A DNA stretch of 64,000 bases from Megachile rotundata (lineage: Eukaryota; Arthropoda; Insecta; Hymenoptera; Megachilidae), in NCBI RefSeq assembly GCF_050947335.1, contig NW_027473329.1, positions 1,240,001 to 1,304,000 on the forward strand, written 5' to 3'. The notes under the pieces were generated by a model. That model had not been told where the DNA came from, searched no databases, and worked only from the letters and a program-made list of their open reading frames with translations. A program made the position numbers and the translations under genes. Shown one piece after another: positions 45,949 to 57,304 of this stretch. The number at the start of each line of letters is the position of its first letter. The stretch's first letter is position 1.

Positions 45949-48475
45949 GTCCGATTGTGTGATTGTGTGATTGTGTGATTGTGTGATTGTGTAATTGTGA
46001 TTGTGCGATTCTGATTGTGTGATTGTGTGATTGTGTGATTGTGTGATTGTGTAATTGTGAGATTGTGTGATTGTGTGCTTGTGTGATTGTGTGATTGTGA
46101 TTGTGTGATTGTGTGATTGTGTGATTGTGTGATAGTGTGATTGTGTGATTGTGTGATTGTGTGGTTGTGTGACCGTGATTGTGTGATCGTGATTGTGTGA
46201 TCGTGATTGTGTGATCGTGATTGTGTGATTGCGTGATTGCGATTGTGTGATTGTGTGACTGTGTGATTGTGTGATTGTGTGATTGTGTGATTGTGTGCTT
46301 GTGTGATTGTGTGATTGTGTGATTGTGTGATTGTGTGATTGTGTGATTGAGTGATTGTGTGATTGTGTGATTGTGTGATTGTGTGATTGTGTGATTGTGT
46401 GATTGTGTGATTGTGTGATTGTGTGATTGTGTGATTGTGTGATTGTGTGATTGTGTGATTGTGTGATTGTGTGATTGTGTGATTGTGTGATTGTGTGATT
46501 GTGTGATTGTGTGATTGTGTGATTGTGTGATTGTGTGATTGTGTGATTGTGTGATTGTGTGATTGTGTGATTGTGTGATTGTGTGATTGAGTGATTGTGT
46601 GATTGTGTGATTGTGTGATTGTGTGATTGTGTGATTGTGTGATTGTGTGATTGTGTGATTGTGTGATTGTGTGATTGTGTGATTGTGTGATTGTGTGATT
46701 GTGTGATTGTGTGATTGTGTGATTGTGTGATTGTGTGATTGTGTGATTGTGTGATTGTGTGATTGTGTGATTGTGTGATTGCGTGATTGTGTGATTGTGT
46801 GATTGCGTGATTGTGTGATTCTGTGATTGTGTGATTGTGTGATTGTGTGATGGTGTGATTGTGTGATTGTGTGGATGTGTGGTTGCGTGATCGTGTGATT
46901 GTGTGATTAGGCGATTGTGTGATTGTGTGATTGTGTGATTGTGTGATTGTGTGATTATGTGGTTGTGTGATTGTGTGATTGTGTGATTGTGTGATTGTGA
47001 CTGTGTGATTGTGTGAGTGTGTGATTGTGTGATTGAGTGATTGTGTGCTTGTGTGGTTTTGTGGTTGTGTGATTGTGTGATTGTGACTGTGTGATTGTGT
47101 GAGTGTGTGATTGTGTGATTGAGTGATTGTGTGCTTGTATGATTGTGTGGTTGTGTGGTTGTGTGATTGTCCGATTGTGTGATTGTGTGATTGTGTGATT
47201 GTGTGATTGTGTAATTGTGATTGTGCGATTCTGATTGTGTGATTGTGTGATTGTGTGATTGTGTGATTGTGTGATTGTGTAATTGTGAGATTGTGTGATT
47301 GTGTGATTGTGTGATTGTGTGATTGTGTGATTGTGTGATTGTGTGAATGTGTGATTGTGTGATTGTGTGATTGAGTGATTGTGTGATTGTGTGATTGTGT
47401 GATTGTGTGATTGTGTGATTGTGTGATTATGTGATTGTGTGATTGTGTGATTGTGTGATTGTGTGATTGTGTGATTGTGTGATTGTGTGATTGTGTGATT
47501 GTGTGATTGTGTGATTGTGTGATTGTGTGATTGTGTGATTGTGTGATTGTGTGATTGTGTGATTGTGTGATTGTGTGATTGTGTGATTGAGTTATTGTGT
47601 GCTTGTGTGATTGTGTGATTGTGTGATTGTGTGATTGTGATTATGTGATTGTGATTGTGTGATTGTGATTGTGTGATTGTGATTGTGTGATTGTGATTGT
47701 GTGATTGTGATTGTGTGATTGTGATTGTGTGATTGTGATTGTGTGATTGTGATTGTGTGATTTTGATTGTGTGATTGTGATTGTGTGATTGTGATTGTGT
47801 GATTGTGATTGTGTGATTGTGATTGTGTGATTGTGATTGTGTGATTGTGATTGTGTGATTGTGATTGTGTGATTGTGATTGTGTGATTGTGATTGTGTGA
47901 TTGTGATTGTGTGATTGTGATTGTGTGATTGTGATTGTGTGATTGTGATTGTGTGATTGTGATTGTGTGATTGTGATTGTGTGATTGTGATTGTGTGATT
48001 GTGATTGTGTGATTGTGATTGTGTGATTGTGATTGTGTGATTGTGATTGTGTGATTGTGATTGTGTGATTGTGATTGTGTGATTGTGATTGTGTGATTGT
48101 GATTGTGTGATTGTGATTGTGTGATTGTGATTGTGTGATTGTGATTGTGTGATTGTGATTGTGTGATTGTGATTGTGTGATTGTGATTGTGTGATTGTGA
48201 TTGTGTGATTGTGATTGTGTGATTGTGATTGTGTGATTGTGATTGTGTGATTGTGATTGTGTGATTGTGATTGTGTGATTGTGATTGTGTGATTGTGATT
48301 GTGTGATTGTGATTGTGTGATTGTGATTGTGTGATTGTGATTGTGTGATTGTGATTGTGTGATTGTGATTGTGTGATTGTGATTGTGTGATTGTGATTGT
48401 GTGATTGTGATTGTGTGATTGTGATTGTGTGATTGTGATTGTGTGATTGTGATTGTGTGATTGCGATTGTGTGAT
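45949..48475 (+). repeat. Unit E, copy D, fused into a unit X 14-mer block
   Basis: GTCCG (45949), GACC (46171, 222 bp on), octamer run, GGATGTGTGGTTGCG (46873), GATTAGG (46905), GATTATG, GAGTTATTG, then one continuous 14-mer block that starts like an E block and ends like an X block. The E exit, GTCATT start and GATGG segment, present between these parts at 33750-34150, are absent. From GGATG to GAGTGATCG it is 552 bp shorter than in copy C. Confidence 0.82.
47637..48475 (+). repeat. 14-mer block spanning an E-X fusion, about 0.84 kb
   Basis: GATTATG at 47639 and GATTTTG at 47759 (120 bp) identify the left part as an E block; the exit GTGAGTGTGTG identifies the right part as an X block. A GCGATT unit near 48462 at the very end is private. 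Recombination between two 14-mer blocks would produce this without a visible joint. Confidence 0.88.
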
Positions 48476-51350
48476 TGTGTGAGTGTGTGATTGTGTGATT
48501 GAGTGATTGTGTGATTGTGTGATTGTGTGATTGTGTGGTTGTGTGATTGTGTGATTGTGTGATTGTGTGATTGTGTGATTGTGATTGTGTGATTGCGTGA
48601 TTGTGTGATTCTGTGATTGTGTGATTTTGTGATTGTGTGATTGTGTGATTGCGTGATTGTGTGATTGTGTGAGTGTGTGATTGTGTGATTGTGTGATTGA
48701 GTGATCGTGTGCTTGTGTGATTGCGTGATTGTGTGATTGTGTGATGGTGTGATTGTGTGATTGTGTGAATGTGTGATTGCGTGATCGTGTGATTGTGTGA
48801 TCGTGTGATCGTGTGATCGTGTGATCGTGTGATTGTGTGATTGTGTGATTTTGCGATTGAGTGATTGTGTGCTTGTGTGATTGTGTGATTGTGTGATTGT
48901 GTGATTGTGTGATTGCGTGATTGTGTGATCGTGTGATTGCGTGATTGCGTGATTGCGTGATTGTGTGATTGTGTGATTGTGTGATTGTGTGATTGTGTGA
49001 TTGTGTGATTGTGTGATTGTGTGATTGTGTGATTGTGTGATTGCGTGATTGTGTGATTGTGTGATTGTGTGATTGCGTGATTGTGTGATTCTGTGATTGT
49101 GTGATTGTGTGATTGTGTGATGGTGTGATTGTGTGATTGTGTGGATGTGTGATTGCGTGATCGTGTGATTGTGTGATCGTGTGATCTTGTGATCGTGTGA
49201 TTGTGTGATTGTGTGATTTTGCGATTGTGTGATTGTGTGATTGTGTGATTGTGTGAGTGTGTGATTGTGTGATTGAGTGATTGTGTGCTTGTGTGATTGT
49301 GTGGTTGTGTGATTGTGTGATTAGGCGATTGTGAGATTGTGTGATTGTGTGATTGTGTGATTGTGTGATTATGTGGTTGTGTGATTGTGTGATTGTGTGA
49401 TTGTGTGATTGTGACTGTGTGATTGTGTGAGTGTGTGATTGTGTGATTGAGTGATTGTGTGCTTGTGTGGTTTTGTGGTTGTGTGATTGTGTGATTGTGT
49501 GATTGTGTGATTGTGTGATTGAGTGACTGTGTGCTTGTATGATTGTGTGGTTGTGTGGTTGTGTGATTGTCTGATTGTGTGATTGTGTGATTGTGTGATT
49601 GTGTGATTGTGTGATTGTGTGATTGTGTGATTGTGTGATTGTGTGATTGTGTGATTGTGTGATTGTGTGATTGTGTGATTGTGTGATTGTGGGATTGTGT
49701 GATTGTGTGATTGTGACTGTGTGATTGTGTGAGTGTGTGATTGTGTGATTGAGTGATTGTGTGCTTGTATGATTGTGTGGTTGTGTGGTTGTGTGATTGT
49801 CCGATTGTGTGATTGTGTGATTGTGTGATTGTGTGATTGTGTAATTGTGATTGTGCGATTCTGATTGTGTGATTGTGTGATTGTGTGATTGTGTGATTGT
49901 GTGATTGTGTAATTGTGAGATTGTGTGATTGTGTGCTTGTGTGATTGTGTGATTGTGATTGTGTGATTGTGTGATTGTGTGATTGTGTGATAGTGTGATT
50001 GTGTGATTGTGTGATTGTGTGGTTGTGTGACCGTGATTGTGTGATCGTGATTGTGTGATCGTGATTGTGTGATCGTGATTGTGTGATTGCGTGATTGCGA
50101 TTGTGTGATTGTGTGACTGTGTGATTGTGTGATTGTGTGATTGTGTGATTGTGTGCTTGTGTGATTGTGTGATTGTGTGATTGTGTGATTGTGTGATTGT
50201 GTGATTGAGTGATTGTGTGATTGTGTGATTGTGTGATTGTGTGATTGTGTGATTGTGTGATTGTGTGATTGTGTGATTGTGTGATTGTGTGATTGTGTGA
50301 TTGTGTGATTGTGTGATTGTGTGATTGTGTGATTGTGTGATTGTGTGATTGTGTGATTGTGTGATTGCGTGATTGTGTGATCGTGTGATTGCGTGATTGC
50401 GTGATTGCGTGATTGTGTGATTGTGTGATTGTGTGATTGTGTGATTGTGTGATTGTGTGATTGTGTGATTGTGTGATTGTGTGATTGTGTGATTGCGTGA
50501 TTGTGTGATTGGGTGATTGTGTGATTGCGTGATTGTGTGATTCTGTGATTGTGTGATTGTGTGATTGTGTGATGGTGTGATTGTGTGATTGTGTGGATGT
50601 GTGATTGCGTGATCGTGTGATTGTGTGATCGTGTGATCTTGTGATCGTGTGATTGTGTGATTGTGTGATTTTGCGATTGTGTGATTGTGTGATTGTGTGA
50701 GTGTGTGATTGTGTGATTGAGTGATTGTGTGCTTGTGTGATTGTGTGGTTGTGTGATTGTGTGATTAGGCGATTGTGTGATTGTGTGATTGTGTGATTGT
50801 GTGATTGTGTGATTATGTGGTTGTGTGATTGTGTGATTGTGTGATTGTGTGATTGTGACTGTGTGATTGTGTGAGTGTGTGATTGTGTGATTGAGTGATT
50901 GTGTGCTTGTGTGGTTTTGTGGTTGTGTGATTGTGTGATTGTGTGATTGTGTGATTGTGTGATTGAGTGATTGTGTGCTTGTATGATTGTGTGGCTGTGT
51001 GGTTGTGTGATTGTGTGATTGTGTGATTGTGTGATTGCGTGATTGTGTGATCGTGTGATTGCGTGATTGCGTGATTGCGTGATTGTGTGATTGTGATTGT
51101 GTGATTGTGATTGTGTGATTGTGATTGTGTGATTGTGATTGTGTGATTGTGATTGTGTGATTGTGATTGTGTGATTGTGATTGTGTGATTGTGATTGTGT
51201 GATTGTGATTGTGTGATTGTGATTGTGTGATTGTGTGATTGTGGGATTGTGTGATTGTGTGATTGTGACTGTGTGATTGTGTGAGTGTGTGATTGTGTGA
51301 TTGAGTGATTGTGTGCTTGTATGATTGTGTGGTTGTGTGGTTGTGTGATT
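48476..51350 (+). repeat. Unit X, copy D, lacking its start
   Basis: GAGTG, GATTCTG/GATTTTG, GAGTGATCG (48699), GATTAGG (49319), GACC (50029), GATTGGGTG (50511), GATTAGG (50763, 1444 bp after the first), GTGGCTG (about 50993, a private substitution of GTGGTTG), short 14-mer run (51086-51232), GTCCG. GAGTGATCG to GATTGGGTG is 1812 bp, equal to copy B and 8 bp less than copy C. Confidence 0.85.
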
Positions 51351-51985
51351 GTCCGATTGTGTGATTGTGTGATTGTATGATTGTGTGATTGTGTAATTGT
51401 GATTGTGCGATTCTGATTGTGTGATTGTGTGATTGTGTGATTGTGTGATTGTGTGATTGTGTAATTGTGAGATTGTGTGATTGTGTGCTTGTGTGATTGT
51501 GTGATTGTGATTGTGTGATTGTGTGATTGTGTGATTGTGTGATAGTGTGATTGTGTGATTGTGTGATTGTGTGGTTGTGTGACCGTGATTGTGTGATCGT
51601 GATTGTGTGATCGTGATTGTGTGATCGTGATTGTGTGATTGCGTGATTGCGATTGTGTGATTGTGTGACTGTGTGATTGTGTGCTTGTGTGATTGTGTGA
51701 TTGTGTGATGGTGTGATTGTGTGATTGTGTGAATGTGTGATTGCGTGATCGTGTGATTGTGTGATCGTGTGATCGTGTGATCGTGTGATTGTGTGATTGT
51801 GTGATTGTGTGATTGTGTGATTGTGTGATTGTGGGATTGTGTGATTGTGTGATTGTGACTGTGTGATTGTGTGAGTGTGTGATTGTGTGATTGAGTGATT
51901 GTGTGCTTGTATGATTGTGTGTTTGTGTGGTTGTGTGATTGTCCGATTGTGTGATTGTGTGATTGTGTGATTGTGTGATTGTGTA

Positions 51986-52208
51986 ATTGTGATTGTGCGA
52001 TTGTGATTGTGCGATTGTGATTGTGCGATTGTGATTGTGCGATTGTGATTGTGTGATTGAGATTGTGTGATTGTGATTGTGCGATTGTGATTGTGCGATT
52101 GTGATTGTGCGATTGTGATTGTGGGATTGTGATTGTGCGATTGTGATTGTGCGATTGTGATTGTGCGATTGTGATTGTGCGATTGTGATTGTGCGATTGT
52201 GATTGTGT
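51986..52208 (+). repeat. CpG 14-mer run in unit Y-D
   Basis: Same inner order of CpG, GAGATT and GTGGGATT units as in Y-A and Y-C, starting after GTAATTG and ending in GAGATT. Confidence 0.9.
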
Positions 52209-53009
52209 GATTGAGATTGTGTGATTGTGATTGTGTGATTGTGTGATTGTGTGATTGTGTGATTGTGTAATTGTGATTGTGTGATTGTGTGATTGCGTGA
52301 TTGTGTGATTGTGTGATTGTGTGATTGTGTGATTGTGTGAGTGTGTGATTGTGTGATTGTGTGATTGAGTGATTGTGTGCTTGTGTGTTTGTATACTTGT
52401 GTGATTGTGTGATTGTGTGATTGTGATTGTGTGATTGTGTGATTGTGTGATTGTGTGATAGTGTGATTGTGTGATTGTGTGATTGTGTGATTGTGTGGTT
52501 GTGTGACCGTGATTGTGTGATCGTGATTGTGTGATCGTGATTGTGTGATCGTGATTGTGTAATTGCGTGATTGCGATTGTGTGATTGTGTGACTGTGTGG
52601 TTGTGTGATTGTGTGATTGTGTGATTGTGTGATTGTGTGATTGTGTGATTGTGTGATTGTGTGATTGTGTGATTGTGTGATTGTGTGATTGTGTGATTGT
52701 GTGAATGTGTGATTGTGTGATTGTGTGATTGAGTGATTGTGTGATTGTGTGATTGTGTGATTGTGTGATTGTGTGATTGTGTGATTATGTGATTGTGTGA
52801 TTGTGTGATTGTGTGATTGTGTGATTGTGTGATTGTGTGATTGTGTGATTGTGTGATTGTGTGATTGTGTGATTGTGTGATTGTGTGATTGTGTGATTGT
52901 GTGATTGTGTGATTGTGTGATTGTGTGATTGTGTGATTGTGTGATTGTGTGATTGAGTTATTGTGTGCTTGTGTGATTGTGTGATTGTGTGATTGTGTGA
53001 TTGTGTGAT

Positions 53010-53875
53010 TGTGATTATGTGATTGTGATTGTGTGATTGTGATTGTGTGATTGTGATTGTGTGATTGTGATTGTGTGATTGTGATTGTGTGATTGTGATT
53101 GTGTGATTGTGATTGTGTGATTTTGATTGTGTGATTGTGATTGTGTGATTGTGATTGTGTGATTGTGATTGTGTGATTGTGATTGTGTGATTGTGATTGT
53201 GTGATTGTGATTGTGTGATTGTGATTGTGTGATTGTGATTGTGTGATTGTGATTGTGTGATTGTGATTGTGTGATTGTGATTGTGTGATTGTGATTGTGT
53301 GATTGTGATTGTGTGATTGTGATTGTGTGATTGTGATTGTGTGATTGTGATTGTGTGATTGTGATTGTGTGATTGTGATTGTGTGATTGTGATTGTGTGA
53401 TTGTGATTGTGTGATTGTGATTGTGTGATTGTGATTGTGTGATTGTGATTGTGTGATTGTGATTGTGTGATTGTGATTGTGTGATTGTGATTGTGTGATT
53501 GTGATTGTGTGATTGTGATTGTGTGATTGTGATTGTGTGATTGTGATTGTGTGATTGTGATTGTGTGATTGTGATTGTGTGATTGTGATTGTGTGATTGT
53601 GATTGTGTGATTGTGATTGTGTGATTGTGATTGTGTGATTGTGATTGTGTGATTGTGATTGTGTGATTGTGATTGTGTGATTGTGATTGTGTGATTGTGA
53701 TTGTGTGATTGTGATTGTGTGATTGTGATTGTGTGATTGTGATTGTGTGATTGTGATTGTGTGATTGTGATTGTGTGATTGTGATTGTGTGATTGTGATT
53801 GTGTGATTGTGATTGTGTGATTGTGATTGCGTGATTGTGATTGTGTGATTGTGATTGTGTGATTGTGATTGTGTG
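53010..53875 (+). repeat. 14-mer block of unit Y-D, about 0.86 kb
   Basis: GATTATG at 53013 and GATTTTG at 53119, 106 bp apart, one 14-mer less than the usual 120. A GCGTGATT variant lies near 53828. Confidence 0.9.
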
Positions 53876-54008
53876 ATTGTGTGATTGTGTGATTGTGTGA
53901 TTGTGTGATAGTGTGATTGTGTGATTGTGTGATTGTGTGGTTGTGTGACCGTGATTGTGTGATCGTGATTGTGTGATCGTGATTGTGTGATTGCGTGATT
54001 GCGATTGT

Positions 54009-55074
54009 GTCATTGTGTGATTGTGTGATTGTGTGATTGTGTGATTGTGTGATTGTGTGATTGAGTGATTGTGTGATTGTGTGATTGTGTGATTGTGTGA
54101 TTGTGTGATTGTGTGATTGTGTGATTGTGTGATTGTGTGATTGTGTGATTGTGTGATTGTGTGATTGTGTGATTGTGTGATTGTGTGATTGTGTGATTGT
54201 GTGATTGTGTGATTGTGTGATTGTGTGATTGAGTGATTGTGTGCTTGTGTGATTGTGTGATTGTGTGATTGTGTGATTGTGATTGTGTGATTGTGATTGT
54301 GTGATTGTGATTGTGTGATTGTGATTGTGTGATTGTGATTGTGTGATTGTGATTGTGTGATTGTGATTGTGATTGTGTGATTGTGTGATTGTGTGATCGT
54401 GTGATTGTGTGATTGTGTGATTGTGTGATTGTGTGATTGTGTGATTGTGTGATTGTGTGATTGTGTGATTGTGTGATTGTGTGATTGTGTGATTGTGTGA
54501 TTGTGTGATTGTGTGATTGTGTGATTGTGTGATTGTGTGATTGTGTGATTGTGTGATTGTGTGATTGCGTGATTGTGTGATTGTGTGATTGTGTGATTGC
54601 GTGATTGTGTGATTCTGTGATTGTGTGATTGTGTGATTGTGTGATGGTGTGATTGTGTGATTGTGTGGATGTGTGATTGCGTGATCGTGTGATTGTGTGA
54701 TTAGGCGATTGTGTGATTGTGTGATTGTGTGATTGTGTGATTGTGTGATTATGTGGTTGTGTGATTGTGTGATTGTGTGATTGTGTGATTGTGACTGTGT
54801 GATTGTGTGAGTGTGTGATTGTGTGATTGAGTGATTGTGTGCTTGTGTGGTTTTGTGGTTGTGTGATTGTGTGATTGTGTGATTGTGTGATTGTGTGATT
54901 GAGTGATTGTGTGCTTGTATGATTGTGTGGTTGTGTGGTTGTGTGATTGTCTGATTGTGTGATTGTGTGATTGTGTGATTGTGTGATTGTGACTGTGTGA
55001 TTGTGTGAGTGTGTGATTGTGTGATTGAGTGATTGTGTGCTTGTATGATTGTGTGGTTGTGTGGTTGTGTGATT
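54009..55074 (+). repeat. Unit Z, copy D
   Basis: GTCATT, octamers, GCTTG, short 14-mer run (54276-54374), GATCG, GCGTG, GATTCTG, GATGG, GGATG, GATTAGG (54699), GTGGTTTTG, GTCTG, then GACTG/GAGTG and GTCCG. The octamer run and GTGGG octamer between GTCTG and GACTG in other Z copies are missing, which accounts for most of the shorter length. Confidence 0.82.
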
Positions 55075-57304
55075 GTCCGATTGTGTGATTGTGTGATTGT
55101 GTGATTGTGTGATTGTGTAATTGTGATTGTGCGATTCTGATTGTGTGATTGTGTGATTGTGTGATTGTGTGATTGTGTAATTGTGAGATTGTGTGATTGT
55201 GTGCTTGTGTGATTGTGTGATTGTGATTGTGTGATTGTGTGATTGTGTGATTGTGTGATAGTGTGATTGTGTGATTGTGTGATTGTGTGGTTGTGTGACC
55301 GTGATTGTGTGATCGTGATTGTGTGATCGTGATTGTGTGATCGTGATTGTGTGATTGCGTGATTGCGATTGTGTGATTGTGTGACTGTGTGATTGTGTGA
55401 TTGTGTGATTGTGTGATTGTGTGATTGTGTGCTTGTGTGATTGTGTGATTGTGTGATTGTGTGATTGTGTGATTGTGTGATTGAGTGATTGTGTGATTGT
55501 GTGATTGTGTGATTGTGTGATTGTGTGATTGTGTGATTGTGTGATTGTGTGATTGTGTGATTGTGTGATTGTGTGATTGTGTGATTGTGTGATTGTGTGA
55601 TTGTGTGATTGTGTGATTGTGTGATTGTGTGATTGTGTGATTGTGTGATTGTGTGATTGTGTGATTGTGTGATTGTGTGATTGTGTGATTGTGTGATTGT
55701 GTGATTGTGTGATTGTGTGATTGTGTGATTGTGTGATTGTGTGATTGTGTGATTGTGTGATTGAGTGATTGTGTGATTGTGTGATTGTGTGATTGTGTGA
55801 TTGTGTGATTGTGTGATTGTGTGATTGTGTGATTGTGTGATTGTGTGATTGTGTGATTGTGTGATTGTGTGATTGTGTGATTGTGTGATTGTGTGATTGT
55901 GTGATTGTGTGATTGTGTGATTGTGTGATTGCGTGATTGTGTGATTGTGTGATTGCGTGATTGTGTGATTCTGTGATTGTGTGATTGTGTGATTGTGTGA
56001 TGGTGTGATTGTGTGATTGTGTGGATGTGTGGTTGCGTGATCGTGTGATTGTGTGATTAGGCGATTGTGTGATTGTGTGATTGTGTGATTGTGTGATTGT
56101 GTGATTATGTGGTTGTGTGATTGTGTGATTGTGTGATTGTGTGATTGTGACTGTGTGATTGTGTGAGTGTGTGATTGTGTGATTGAGTGATTGTGTGCTT
56201 GTGTGGTTTTGTGGTTGTGTGATTGTGTGATTGTGACTGTGTGATTGTGTGAGTGTGTGATTGTGTGATTGAGTGATTGTGTGCTTGTATGATTGTGTGG
56301 TTGTGTGGTTGTGTGATTGTCCGATTGTGTGATTGTGTGATTGTGTGATTGTGTAATTGTGATTGTGCGATTCTGATTGTGTGATTGTGTGATTGTGTGA
56401 TTGTGTGATTGTGTGATTGTGTAATTGTGAGATTGTGTGATTGTGTGATTGTGTGATTGTGTGATTGTGTGATTGTGTGATTGTGTGAATGTGTGATTGT
56501 GTGATTGTGTGATTGAGTGATTGTGTGATTGTGTGATTGTGTGATTGTGTGATTGTGTGATTGTGTGATTATGTGATTGTGTGATTGTGTGATTGTGTGA
56601 TTGTGTGATTGTGTGATTGTGTGATTGTGTGATTGTGTGATTGTGTGATTGTGTGATTGTGTGATTGTGTGATTGTGTGATTGTGTGATTGTGTGATTGT
56701 GTGATTGTGTGATTGTGTGATTGTGTGATTGTGTGATTGTGTGATTGTGTGATTGTGTGATTGAGTTATTGTGTGCTTGTGTGATTGTGTGATTGTGTGA
56801 TTGTGTGATTGTGATTATGTGATTGTGATTGTGTGATTGTGATTGTGTGATTGTGATTGTGTGATTGTGATTGTGTGATTGTGATTGTGTGATTGTGATT
56901 GTGTGATTGTGATTGTGTGATTGTGATTGTGTGATTGTGATTGTGTGATTGTGATTGTGTGATTGTGATTGTGTGATTGTGATTGTGTGATTGTGATTGT
57001 GTGATTGTGATTGTGTGATTGTGATTGTGTGATTGTGATTGTGTGATTGTGATTGTGTGATTGTGATTGTGTGATTGTGATTGTGTGATTGTGATTGTGT
57101 GATTGTGATTGTGTGATTGTGATTGCGTGATTGTGATTGCGTGATTGTGATTGTGTGATTGTGATTGTGTGATTGTGTGATTGTGTGATTGTGTGATTGT
57201 GTGATAGTGTGATTGTGTGATTGTGTGATTGTGTGGTTGTGTGACCGTGATTGTGTGATCGTGATTGTGTGATCGTGATTGTGTGATTGCGTTATTGCGA
57301 TTGT
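55075..57304 (+). repeat. Unit E, copy at 55-57 kb
   Basis: GTCCG (55075), GACC (55297, 222 bp on), long octamer run, GGATGTGTGGTTGCG (about 56023), GATTAGG (56055), second GTCCG, GATTATG, GAGTTATTG, 14-mer block (56810-57170), GATAG, GACC (57243), GCGTTATTGCG, GTCATT. As in E-C the end is of Y type and leads into Z units. Confidence 0.82.
56810..57170 (+). repeat. 14-mer block of the last E unit, about 0.36 kb
   Basis: GATTATG at 56813, no GATTTTG, two GCGTGATT variants near 57124 and 57138. GATTATG to GACC is 430 bp, the same as in Y-A, so these two blocks are closer to each other than to the other E or Y blocks. Confidence 0.9.

Larger units (their letters stand above)
51351..54008 (+). 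repeat. Unit Y, copy D
   Basis: GTCCG (51351), GACC (51581), second GTCCG, CpG 14-mer run, GTATAC (52391), GACC (52505), GAATG, GATTATG, GAGTTATTG, 14-mer block, GACC (53947), GTCATT. GTATAC to the block GATTATG is 622 bp, identical to copy C. A GTATG variant just after the first GTCCG (about 51376) is shared with Y-A and the early Y, but not with Y-C, which is shortened at that place. Confidence 0.87.
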
